A stretch of DNA of 16,085 nt from DATGQT01 sp035304085 (GTDB lineage Bacteria; Bacteroidota; Rhodothermia; Rhodothermales; Rubricoccaceae), in assembly GCA_035304085.1 (NCBI GenBank), contig DATGQT010000334.1, positions 1 to 16,085 of the forward strand, read 5' to 3'. Under the pieces are notes generated by a model. That model searched no databases, was not told the origin of the DNA, and saw only the letters and a program-made list of their open reading frames with translations. Shown here piece after piece: positions 1-7,073 of the stretch (its first letter is position 1; the number at the start of each line of letters is the position of its first letter). The position numbers and the translations under genes are program-made.

Positions 1-558
1 GCGGCGCTCGACTTCGCCGCGACGGCGGCCGAGATCGCGCTCGGGCTCATCGGCGTGCTGGCGCTGTTCCTCGGGCTGTTGAAGATCGCCGAGGAGGCCG
101 GCGTGATCTACGCGCTCGTGAAGCTGGTGCGGCCCGTGCTCCGGCCGCTCTTCCCCGAGATCCCCGACGGCCACCCCGCGCTCGGCATGATCGCGCTCAA
201 CCTGGCGGCCAACGTGTTCGGCCTCGGCAACGCCGCCACCCCCTTCGGCATCAAGGCGATGGAGGAGATGCAGACGCTCAACCGCACCGAGGACACGGCC
301 ACGAACCCGATGGTGATGCTGCTCGCCATCAACACGGCCAGCGTGCAGCTCGTCCCGCCGGTGCTGCTGCTCGCGTTGATGGGGCTCCAGATCAACGAGC
401 TCATCTTCGCGATCTGGATCACGACGGGCCTCTCGCTCCTCGTCGCCATCGTCGCAGCGAAGGTGCTCGGCCGGCTCCGCGGCTACCGCGCGAGCGACCC
501 CAATCGGGGAGGAGAGAAGAGGGAGAATGGGGGCATGGGAGAAGCGCCCGTTCCGTAG
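1..558 (+). CDS. spmA: Spore maturation protein A-like membrane protein (5' end missing)
   Basis: The frame is open from base 1, so the N-terminus lies outside the window. The visible part is hydrophobic, with several membrane segments. It carries the SpmA/nucleoside-recognition ('Gate' domain) signatures GLGNAATPFGIKAM and NTASVQLVPP. SpmA and SpmB act together in Bacillus spore core dehydration. Homologues are common in non-sporulating Bacteroidota, where the substrate is unknown, so the name reflects family and not a sporulation role. The hydrophobic body ends near 'GRLRGY'. The last ~19 residues (from about base 491) are polar, rich in G/E/R, and are encoded by a purine-rich intercistronic repeat, so they are probably an accidental tail. 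spmB follows 64 bp after the stop codon. Family call is firm; function is not. Confidence 0.85.
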   Translation, partial: AALDFAATAAEIALGLIGVLALFLGLLKIAEEAGVIYALVKLVRPVLRPLFPEIPDGHPALGMIALNLAANVFGLGNAATPFGIKAMEEMQTLNRTEDTATNPMVMLLAINTASVQLVPPVLLLALMGLQINELIFAIWITTGLSLLVAIVAAKVLGRLRGYRASDPNRGGEKRENGGMGEAPVP

Positions 559-617
559 CGCCCGAGCGTTTACCGCCCCTCCCTTTCACCCTCTCCCCCA
601 CTCTCCCTCTCTCGTCC
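505..617 (+). repeat. Intercistronic purine/pyrimidine hairpin repeat, copy A
   Basis: A G/A-rich arm (about 505-545) is followed after a ~30-base spacer by a C/T-rich arm (about 576-617). The core of the first arm, AGAGGGAGAATGGGGG, is nearly the reverse complement of CCCCCACTCTCCCTCT in the second, so the transcript could fold into a long imperfect hairpin. The first arm overlaps the 3' end of spmA and the second stops 5 bases before the spmB ATG. The 16-base string GAGGGAGAATGGGGGC recurs in the element at 2307-2376 in the same orientation relative to its operon. Confidence 0.6.
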
Positions 618-622
618 TGAAC

Positions 623-1165
623 ATGGAAACCGTCCGCGACCTCGTCAGCCTCCTGTCCTTCTTCGTCATCCCGGCCATCGTCGTCGGGTTCCCCCTCTAC
701 GGGCTCTACAAGCGGGTGCCCGTCTACGAGTCGTTCGTGGAGGGGGCGAAGGAGGGGTTCAGCGTCGCCGTCCGCATCATCCCCTACCTCGTCGCCATCC
801 TCTTCGCCATCGGGATGTTCCGCGCCTCGGGCGCGATGGACTTCCTGGCCGACCTCCTCCGACCGGCCCTCGCGCTCATCGGCTTCCCGCCGGAGGTGCT
901 CCCGATGGCGATCATCCGCCCGCTGACCGGCTCCGGCAGCGCCGCCATCATCCCGGACATGATCGCGCAGTACGGCGAGGATTCGATCTTCGTCAAGATG
1001 GCCGCGACGATGTTCGGCTCGACCGAGACGACGTTCTACGTCATCGCCGTCTACTTCGGCGCCGTCAACATCAAGAAGACCCGCCACGCCCTCCCCGCCG
1101 GCCTCATCGCCGACTTCGCCGCCATGATCATCGCGGTGTGGACGGTCCGGCTCCTGTTCGGTTGA
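623..1165 (+). CDS. spmB: Spore maturation protein B-like membrane protein
   Basis: This 180-residue polytopic membrane protein is close to the ~178 residues of Bacillus SpmB. Family motifs are RPLTGSGSAA near residues 94-103 and GSTETTFYVIAVYFGAVN near 132-150, followed by the conserved KKTRHA. It belongs to the nucleoside-recognition/Gate family and should work as a partner of the SpmA-like protein just upstream. ATG 623 is chosen because the protein then begins directly with the family N-terminus. An earlier in-frame ATG at 527 would add 32 low-complexity residues read from the repeat and would overlap spmA. No Shine-Dalgarno sequence is present; the start is preceded by a pyrimidine-rich tract. 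In many Bacteroidota the two halves are fused; here they are separate genes. Confidence 0.87.
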   Translation: METVRDLVSLLSFFVIPAIVVGFPLYGLYKRVPVYESFVEGAKEGFSVAVRIIPYLVAILFAIGMFRASGAMDFLADLLRPALALIGFPPEVLPMAIIRPLTGSGSAAIIPDMIAQYGEDSIFVKMAATMFGSTETTFYVIAVYFGAVNIKKTRHALPAGLIADFAAMIIAVWTVRLLFG

Positions 1166-1293
1166 CTGCCTTCCAGCGGCCGTCGGCGATATCAGGGCGG
1201 CACCACTCATGGGATTCGGATCTACTGACGGCGCCGCGAGAACGGAGCCGGCGGTGTCCGGTACAAGGGGCGCCCCTCTCACCGCCCCACGTC
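1166..1293. other. Intergenic gap spmB to HTH-like gene
   Basis: This 128-bp gap has no convincing promoter or terminator. The only structured element is a perfect 12-bp palindrome, AGGGGCGCCCCT at 1266-1277, ending 16 bases before the next ATG. It could be an operator for the downstream HTH-like protein or chance in GC-rich DNA. Confidence 0.3.
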
Positions 1294-1794
1294 ATGGAAC
1301 CCCTCGACTCCGCCCACCCCGGCCCCGCCGCCGGCCAGCCCGGTCGCACGGACACCCCCGCCTCCCCTGAAGAGGAGCCCACCTCGAAGAAGGAGCAGAT
1401 CCTCGCCCTCTACCTCTCCGGCGTCGAGGACGTCGAGGACCTCGCGGTGCTGACCCAGTCGCGCCCGAGCTACGTCGGCAGCGTGCTCCAGGAGGAGGGC
1501 CTCGAAGCGGGGTACTTCGACCTCTACACGTCCACGAGCCACCCGATGAACGTGTACTCGAAGTACTTCGCCGGCAAGCTCGGATTCAGGGACCTCGCCC
1601 GGGCCGAGGAGAGCGTGCGGGTGATCGACCGGCTCTACCGCCAGTTCGGCATCGCGCACGACCGCGCCGGCCAGCACCACGCCCTCCTCATGGCGCTGAC
1701 GATGTACGACCGCGCACGCTGGACGGGGAAGGAGGCCGAAGCCGAGCCGTTCCGCCGCTGGCTCGTGGACAAGCTGGAGGACCGAGGGGCATAG
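1294..1794 (+). CDS. Unknown protein with N-terminal HTH-like segment
   Basis: I do not recognise this 166-residue protein. Residues 1-31 are a disordered Pro/Ala/Glu-rich leader. Residues 33-70 (KKEQILALYLSGVEDVEDLA, then LTQSRPSYVGSVLQEEGL) read like a helix-turn-helix of the type that scans a repertoire of DNA sites. The rest (about 84-160) is helical with many aromatic and charged residues and no membrane segment or signal peptide. A cytoplasmic DNA-binding or adaptor role is inference. ATG 1294 is chosen because the frame upstream is unlike protein and overlaps spmB. Its stop lies 18 bp from the stop of the convergent flavodoxin gene. Confidence 0.7.
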   Translation: MEPLDSAHPGPAAGQPGRTDTPASPEEEPTSKKEQILALYLSGVEDVEDLAVLTQSRPSYVGSVLQEEGLEAGYFDLYTSTSHPMNVYSKYFAGKLGFRDLARAEESVRVIDRLYRQFGIAHDRAGQHHALLMALTMYDRARWTGKEAEAEPFRRWLVDKLEDRGA

Positions 1795-1812
1795 GGGACA
1801 CCTCGGAGGGCC

Positions 1813-2301
1813 TCAAGCCGTCTCGTGGAGGACGGCGAAGGCCTGCGCGAGCCGGAGGGCCCACGCCGTGGCCCCGGCCACGTCCTCCGGCGTCGGCACC
1901 CCGTCGATCTCGTGGATCGCGGCGACGCGGCGGGCGCCGAGGCGGTCGAGCGTCTCGGCGAGGCGGTAGGCGGCCACCTGGTAGTACGGGTCGTAGTCGC
2001 GGTCGCCGAGGCCGACGAGGCCGTAGGCGAGGTGGCCCAGCGGGGGCGCCAGCGCCTCCAGCGCCTCGTAGAAGGCGACGGTGTTGTCGGGGAACGTCCC
2101 CTCGGCCCACGTGCAGAGGACGACGACGAGCTGGCGGTAGTCGGCCAGCATCTCGGGGTAGGCCTCGGCCATGTCGATGACGTGGCACGAGAAGCCGACC
2201 TCGCCGAGCTGCGCGGCCACCGCGTCGGCGACGGTCTCGGAGTTCCCCGTCTGCGTGCCGACGAGGACGAGGACGTCGGGGTAGGCGCCGGAGAGGTCCA
2301 T
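1813..2301 (-). CDS. Flavodoxin domain protein
   Basis: This 162-residue single-domain flavodoxin should bind FMN and carry electrons in the cytoplasm. The phosphate-binding loop VGTQTGNSETVAD sits at residues 14-26, the first flavin-flanking loop CTWAEGTFPDN at 63-73, and the second loop GLGDRDYDPYYQ at 97-108. The GLGDxDY form resembles the FMN domains of sulfite and cytochrome P450 reductases and MioC-type proteins more than classical short-chain flavodoxins. No reductase partner or iron-regulated neighbour is visible, so the electron donor and acceptor are unknown. ATG 2301 lies 5 bases from the pyrimidine-rich arm of repeat copy B and has no Shine-Dalgarno. It is co-directional with the metalloprotease gene upstream (75-bp gap). 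Confidence 0.88.
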   Translation of the reverse strand: MDLSGAYPDVLVLVGTQTGNSETVADAVAAQLGEVGFSCHVIDMAEAYPEMLADYRQLVVVLCTWAEGTFPDNTVAFYEALEALAPPLGHLAYGLVGLGDRDYDPYYQVAAYRLAETLDRLGARRVAAIHEIDGVPTPEDVAGATAWALRLAQAFAVLHETA

Positions 2302-2306
2302 AGGCT

Positions 2307-2376
2307 GGGAGGGGGGGGAAAGGGAGAGAGGGAGAGGGAAGCGCCCCCATTCTCCCTCTCCCCCATTCCCCCTTTC
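2307..2376 (-). repeat. Intercistronic purine/pyrimidine hairpin repeat, copy B
   Basis: Read on the minus strand, a G/A-rich arm (2376-2343, containing GGGAGAATGGGGGCGC) follows the metalloprotease stop directly. A C/T-rich arm (about 2340-2307) then ends 5 bases before the flavodoxin ATG. The arms can pair imperfectly. It shares GAGGGAGAATGGGGGC with copy A at 505-617 and has the same order: stop codon, purine arm, pyrimidine arm, start codon. There is no T-run after the stem, so a simple intrinsic terminator is unlikely. Confidence 0.6.
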
Positions 2377-4887
2377 TCAATCATCCGGGTCCAGGATGTC
2401 CTCGATGCGGGCGAGGGCGTCTTCGAGGTGGAGCCGCGTGAGGCGGTCGCGGCGGTAGCGCGGGAGGGCCGCGCGGAGCTCCCGCTCCAGGTCCTGCAGC
2501 TCGCCGCGCACGAGCGGGCGGACGTCCGACTGGCTCAGCGTCAGCGGCGTGTAGCCGACGAGGGCGGCGAACGCGCCCGAGGGCGCCTCCGGCTCCTCGG
2601 TCATGAGCACGCCCAGCGACTCGACGTAGGCGCGCTGGAGCGCCCGCCGCATCGGGTCCACGGGCGCGCCCCGGTCCAGCTCCCGCCAGAGCCCGCCGCG
2701 CAGCTCGGCCAGGAACTCGGCGGCGGGGTAGGCCTCGACCTCGGGATCGCGCGCGTCCACGGCCTCGGCCTCGATCAGGCGCGCGAGGCGCGACGGGTCG
2801 AGGAGTCGGTCGAGCACGCCCACCTGGAGGCGACGCACGCGCTCGACGGCGCCGGCGGGCTCGAACCGCCGGAGCAGCGCCGGGTCCAGCAGCCAGTCGG
2901 GCGTGGCGAACCCCTCGTCGAGGAGGAAGCGGAGAGCGGCGCGCTGCTGCGCGGGGGGGACGGGCGTGAAGACGGGTCCAGGCTGTTCGTACGTCTTGTA
3001 GTCGGAGAAGACGCCGCCGACGCTCGCGGCGACGTGGCCGAGGTAGCGGCCCCACTGCGTCACGACCTGCCCGTAGAGCTCCTCCAGCTCCTCGTAGGTC
3101 TTCCCCTCCTCCTCGGTCCACTCGACGAGGTTGGGGACGATCCGCCGGAGGTTGGCCAGCCCGTACGTCGAGGCGAGCACGGCGTCGTCGCCGAGGTCCT
3201 CGCGCTGCGCGCGGGGGTCCACCGGCACGATGGTCTGCCGGCCGAACCGGAGGGCGGGGTTGCCCGCGCGCTCGACGATCCAGCGGTCGAGGATGCGGGC
3301 CTCCTCGTCGGGGTCGGCGACGCCGGGGATGCGGCGGTAGCCCCACTCTATGGCCCACCGGTCGTACTCCCCGATCTGCGGCATGAGCTGCGTCACGCCG
3401 TCGCCGGGCTGGGCGACGTAGTTGAACCGCGCGTAGTCCATGATGGAGGGCGCCGTGCCGTGCGTGGCCGTGAACGTCGGCGAGCGGAGGGAGTCGACGG
3501 GGTAGGCGCTCGAGGCGATGAAGTTGTGCGGGAGCCCGAGCGTGTGGCCCACCTCGTGCGCCGCGACGAAGCGGACGAGCCGGCCCATCACCTCCTGCTC
3601 GAACCGGGTCCCCCGCGCGGCCGGGTTGACGGCGGCCGTCTGGATGAAGAACCAGTTCCGCAGCAGGTTCAGCACGTTGTGGTACCACCCGATGTCGGAC
3701 TCGAGGATCTCGCCGCTGCGGGGGTCGTGGACGTGCGGGCCGTAGGCGTTCTCGATGTCGGAGGGGAAGTAGCGGATGACGGAGTAGCGGGCGTCCTCGG
3801 GGCTCCAGTCGGGGTCCTCCTCGGGCGAGGGGGGCTCGCGCGCGACGATGGCGTCCTTGAACCCGGCCGCCTCGAAGGCCGCCTGCCAGTCCTCCACCCC
3901 CTGCATGATGTACGGCCGCCACGCCTCGGGCGTCGCGGGGTCCACGTAGTAGACGATGGGCTCGACGGGCTCGACGAGCTCGCCACGCGCGTAGGCCTCG
4001 GGGTCGGACGGCACCAGCCGCCAGCGTGTGATGTAGCGGCGCCGCTCGGCCCGCTGCGACGGGATCCCGTAGTCCGTCTGCGCGACGGAGATGTAGCCGA
4101 CGCGCTCGTCGAACAGGCGCGGCTGCATGGGCACCCGCGGCAGGAGCACCATCGAGTGCGCCATCTCGACGGAGAGCGTGCCCGTCGAGGCGTTCGACGG
4201 CGGCTCGTCGGCCTCGTAGGTGAGCACGGCGCGGACCTCGACGTTCTCGGGGAACGCCGCCGCGCGCGTCACGAACGACCGCGCGGGGTCGAGCCGGCGC
4301 ACGCCGTACTCCTCGCGCTCGTCCTGTCCGATCCCGAGCATCGGCGTGTCCTTCGTGTACAGCCCCGTCACGTCGATGACGACGGCCGAGGAGTCCCCGT
4401 TCATCGCCTGGATGGGGAAGCTCGCCACGATGGGCTCGAAGGTGGCGTTGCGGACGGCCTGGTAGATCGGCAGGCTGTCGGCCGCGACGACGTTGTGGCC
4501 GACGGTGCGGAGGAGCACGTTCTTGCCGTGCCGCTCCCAGCGGACGACCTGGGTGTTGGCCTCCTCCCCGCCGTAGCCGAGGTTCTCGGCCGTCCGCGCG
4601 ATGCGCGACACGACGAGGAGCTCGCGGCCGAGGAGCGAGTCCGGCACCTCGAAGAGCACCCTCGTCCCCCCGTCCAGCCGGTGGACGGTGAAGAGGCCCT
4701 CGTCGGTCTCGGCGTCGGCCGTGACGACCTCGTCGTAGGGCTCGAACGCGCCGCTCGTGTCGGCCTCGGCCTCGGGCGAGGCGTCGGGCGGACGCGTGGC
4801 CGAGCAGGCGGCGAGGCCGAGCAGGAGGGTGAACGCGAACGGGGTGAGGTAGCGAGGAGGCATGGCGTCGGTTGCGTGAATACGCAT
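2377..4887 (-). CDS. Zinc-dependent metzincin metalloprotease lipoprotein (DUF5117/DUF4953 family)
   Basis: This 836-residue protein begins with a lipoprotein signal ending in LGLAAC. Residues ~40-230 match the DUF5118/DUF5117-type region (GLFTVHRLDGGTRVLFEVP). The catalytic region has the metzincin zinc site HEVGHTLGLPHN at residues 444-455: ligands H444, H448 and H454, with catalytic E445. The Met-turn is SIMDY, M483. The remainder matches the C-terminal DUF4953-type region of these Bacteroidota proteases. It should act outside the cytoplasm, anchored to a membrane; its substrate is unknown. The start at 4887 is preferred because it overlaps the upstream stop as TGATG, suggesting translational coupling. 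ATG 4863 would give an equally good signal peptide, 8 residues shorter. No type IX C-terminal sorting domain is evident. Confidence 0.9.
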   Translation of the reverse strand: MRIHATDAMPPRYLTPFAFTLLLGLAACSATRPPDASPEAEADTSGAFEPYDEVVTADAETDEGLFTVHRLDGGTRVLFEVPDSLLGRELLVVSRIARTAENLGYGGEEANTQVVRWERHGKNVLLRTVGHNVVAADSLPIYQAVRNATFEPIVASFPIQAMNGDSSAVVIDVTGLYTKDTPMLGIGQDEREEYGVRRLDPARSFVTRAAAFPENVEVRAVLTYEADEPPSNASTGTLSVEMAHSMVLLPRVPMQPRLFDERVGYISVAQTDYGIPSQRAERRRYITRWRLVPSDPEAYARGELVEPVEPIVYYVDPATPEAWRPYIMQGVEDWQAAFEAAGFKDAIVAREPPSPEEDPDWSPEDARYSVIRYFPSDIENAYGPHVHDPRSGEILESDIGWYHNVLNLLRNWFFIQTAAVNPAARGTRFEQEVMGRLVRFVAAHEVGHTLGLPHNFIASSAYPVDSLRSPTFTATHGTAPSIMDYARFNYVAQPGDGVTQLMPQIGEYDRWAIEWGYRRIPGVADPDEEARILDRWIVERAGNPALRFGRQTIVPVDPRAQREDLGDDAVLASTYGLANLRRIVPNLVEWTEEEGKTYEELEELYGQVVTQWGRYLGHVAASVGGVFSDYKTYEQPGPVFTPVPPAQQRAALRFLLDEGFATPDWLLDPALLRRFEPAGAVERVRRLQVGVLDRLLDPSRLARLIEAEAVDARDPEVEAYPAAEFLAELRGGLWRELDRGAPVDPMRRALQRAYVESLGVLMTEEPEAPSGAFAALVGYTPLTLSQSDVRPLVRGELQDLERELRAALPRYRRDRLTRLHLEDALARIEDILDPDD

Positions 4888-5711
4888 CACTCCCCCGTGT
4901 CGAGGACCCACTGGAGGAGGTAGGCGCGCGTGTCGGCTGAGGCCGCCGCCGTGACGGCGGCGGTCATGGGGCCGCCGCCGAGGCGGGCCGCGGCCTCGAC
5001 CACGGGCGTGCCGTCGAGGAACACGACGATCTGGCCGGGTTCGTACTGCACGTCGAAGCGGTGGGCGAACGTCCCGCGGTCGACGTCCTGGGGGAGCGAG
5101 GCGCGCGCCAGCTCGCTTGGCTCCCCCTCGCGGTCGCCGACGTAGACCACCACGCGGCTCTCGGAGGGTTCGGCGTCGAGGAAGAACGACACCCGCAGGA
5201 GCGAGGGCATCCGGCGCCCCTCGCCGGCGGGCTCGCCCGAGAACGTGAGGTCGAGTTGCCCGCCCCCACCATCGAACCGGTGCAGGACCTCCGTCTCGAA
5301 GGCCGTCCCGACGGCGTCCTCGATCGCGGCGCTGGCGGTGCCGGGCTCGTCGCCGGGCTGGAGGCGCACGGCCAGCCGCGGGTCGCCGAGGTAGGCGCCG
5401 GAGGCGGCGGCCTCGTCGGCGCGCGTGCGCTCCTCGGGCGTCGTCGCGGCGAGCACCATCCACTGCGCGACGGTGAGGGTGTCCCACACGGCCGCCCCGC
5501 TGAGGGCCGCCGCACCGGAGCCGACGAGGTCGTCCTCGTCGTCGTACACCCCCGCCACCGCGGCCGAGTCCACCTGGAGCGTGCCCGTGTCGTCGGGCGT
5601 CTGCGCGCCGCTCGTGTTCGTCTGGGCGCAGCCGGCGCCGAGGGCGGCGGTGCCGAGGGCGGCGAGGAGCGCGGCGCGGGCGAAGGCGCCCGTGAACGAG
5701 ATCTTAGTCAT
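4887..5711 (-). CDS. Putative lipoprotein of unknown function
   Basis: I do not recognise this 274-residue protein. It starts with a signal sequence (residues 1-27: basic start, then an alanine/leucine core) ending in LGAGC. The Cys at 28 may be lipidated, but Gly at -3 makes the lipobox non-canonical. After an acidic, disordered stretch, residues ~110-270 look rich in beta strands, with regular runs such as LLRVSFFLDAEPSESRVVVY and GQIVVFLDGTPVV. No catalytic motif is seen. It lies between the T9SS plug-like gene (5-bp gap) and the metalloprotease gene (1-base stop/start overlap), so it is very likely co-translated with both and works in the envelope. ATG 5711 is chosen because it gives the signal peptide. 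Confidence 0.75.
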   Translation of the reverse strand: MTKISFTGAFARAALLAALGTAALGAGCAQTNTSGAQTPDDTGTLQVDSAAVAGVYDDEDDLVGSGAAALSGAAVWDTLTVAQWMVLAATTPEERTRADEAAASGAYLGDPRLAVRLQPGDEPGTASAAIEDAVGTAFETEVLHRFDGGGGQLDLTFSGEPAGEGRRMPSLLRVSFFLDAEPSESRVVVYVGDREGEPSELARASLPQDVDRGTFAHRFDVQYEPGQIVVFLDGTPVVEAAARLGGGPMTAAVTAAASADTRAYLLQWVLDTGE

Positions 5712-5716
5712 GGCAA

Positions 5717-7015
5717 CTACTGGCTGACGGCGCTGCGGACGGCGACGAGGCGGTCGGTGATGCGCGTGAGGTCGCGGACGTAGACGAGGGCGGTGTAGAG
5801 GGAGGGCTGGAGGAGGAGCGCCTCGGGCTCGGCCGTCGGGTCGTCCACGACGTACTGGTAGAGGTAGAGGCCCTGCTTGAGGAGGAGCGAGCCCTCGTAG
5901 CGGCCGGTGGCGGGGTCCCACGTCAGGGCGAGGGCGGGGTCGAGCTGCCAGCCGTTGAAGGCGCCGGTCAGGAGGACGGGGCCGCCAGCCTGCCGCTCGC
6001 CCGCGGGCACGTAGCGGAAGTGGACGGTCACGTACTGCCCCTGGGTGTCGGGGTAGCCGCCGCTGCGGTAGACCGCCTCCACGAGGGGCTGCCCCGTCAG
6101 CGCCTCCCGCCGCACGTCACCGCCGAACCGGGCGTGGTCGGGGTCGAGGAGGACGGCGTCGGGGGTCGCCGAGTAGTCCACGTTGGCGATCTGGGGGCCG
6201 ACCTGGAGGAGGCCGAGGTCCACCTCGTAGAACGGCCGCTCGGCGGGGAAGGCCTCGGTGTGGTCGAGGTAGAACTGGTAGAGGGCGAGGCCGAGGAGGC
6301 TCGGCTCCTGCGCGCACCGCGTCCGCTCGAACTGCCCGTTGCGGGCGAAGCATACGGCGTAGTCGAACGGCTGGGCGTCCGCGAGCTGCGGCCCCGGCCG
6401 GAGCCGGACGAGCGGCTGGACGACGGCGGCGCCCCCGGAGAACCCCGTCTGGAACCCCATCTCGACCTCGGCCGCCTCCTCGCTCACGAAGAACGCCCGC
6501 TCGAGGAGCACGGCCCCCTCCTGCCCCTGCTCCGCCACGCGCACGATGAAGTTGCCGCTCATCAGGAAGCCGATGTTCGCGTTGGGGAATTCGTACTCGT
6601 AGTGGACGTAGGGCACCTCGGTGGCGGCCGAGGGGCGGTAGTCGCGGATGTCGTCGCTGAGGAACGTGCTGAGGTACTCCGACGGGACGAGGTCGCGCCG
6701 CCACGAGCGGTCGGCGTGGTAGAAGTAGACGGAGAGGGGGCGGCCCGTCCCCTCGTCGAGGAGGTCGAAGGAGAGCGTGAGGGTCTCGGTCGAGCGGAGG
6801 GAGATGACGGGGAGGCCGGCCTCGTTGGCCGTCGGGTGGAGCTGCACCGTCTTGACGCGGTCGTCGGTGCGGGCGAGCGTCATCCGCGCGCCGGGGACGT
6901 CGCCGGGGTAGGCGCCGGGCGCCCCGCCGTCGGCGGCCCCCTCCGTCATGGCGCAGGCGGTGAGGAGGAGCGGGAACGCGCAGAGGGCGGCGAGGCGGCG
7001 GAATCGGAGGGGCAT
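5717..7015 (-). CDS. Type IX secretion plug-like lipoprotein (DUF5103)
   Basis: This 432-residue protein resembles the DUF5103 family, whose Flavobacterium member plugs the periplasmic side of the SprA translocon of the type IX secretion system. It has a textbook lipobox LLTAC with Cys at residue 21. A first beta domain spans about 45-175 (KTVQLHPTANEAGLPVISL, then the YVHYEYEFPN signature). The middle portion follows with LYQFYLDHTEAFPAERPFYE. A C-terminal E-set/carbohydrate-binding-like domain begins near 344 (PVLLTGAFNGWQ). The length fits the family. Lipidation would tether it to a membrane. It precedes the unknown lipoprotein by 5 bp and follows the membrane peptidase gene by 58 bp. Family call is good; the translocon-plug role here is inferred from the family. 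Confidence 0.82.
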   Translation of the reverse strand: MPLRFRRLAALCAFPLLLTACAMTEGAADGGAPGAYPGDVPGARMTLARTDDRVKTVQLHPTANEAGLPVISLRSTETLTLSFDLLDEGTGRPLSVYFYHADRSWRRDLVPSEYLSTFLSDDIRDYRPSAATEVPYVHYEYEFPNANIGFLMSGNFIVRVAEQGQEGAVLLERAFFVSEEAAEVEMGFQTGFSGGAAVVQPLVRLRPGPQLADAQPFDYAVCFARNGQFERTRCAQEPSLLGLALYQFYLDHTEAFPAERPFYEVDLGLLQVGPQIANVDYSATPDAVLLDPDHARFGGDVRREALTGQPLVEAVYRSGGYPDTQGQYVTVHFRYVPAGERQAGGPVLLTGAFNGWQLDPALALTWDPATGRYEGSLLLKQGLYLYQYVVDDPTAEPEALLLQPSLYTALVYVRDLTRITDRLVAVRSAVSQ

Positions 7016-7073
7016 GGCAGCGAGGAAACGGCGCCCGAAGATAGACGGCCCTCGCTCACGCGGAAAGGGCGCC

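Noticed and set aside
1795..1812. Bidirectional terminator between the convergent HTH-like and flavodoxin genes
   Set aside because: The 18-bp gap has no stem-loop or T-run that I can identify.
1825..4923. A 1032-codon plus-strand frame opposite the flavodoxin and metalloprotease genes
   Set aside because: It spans two well-recognised minus-strand genes and their gap, and has the arginine/valine/aspartate-rich composition of an antisense frame.
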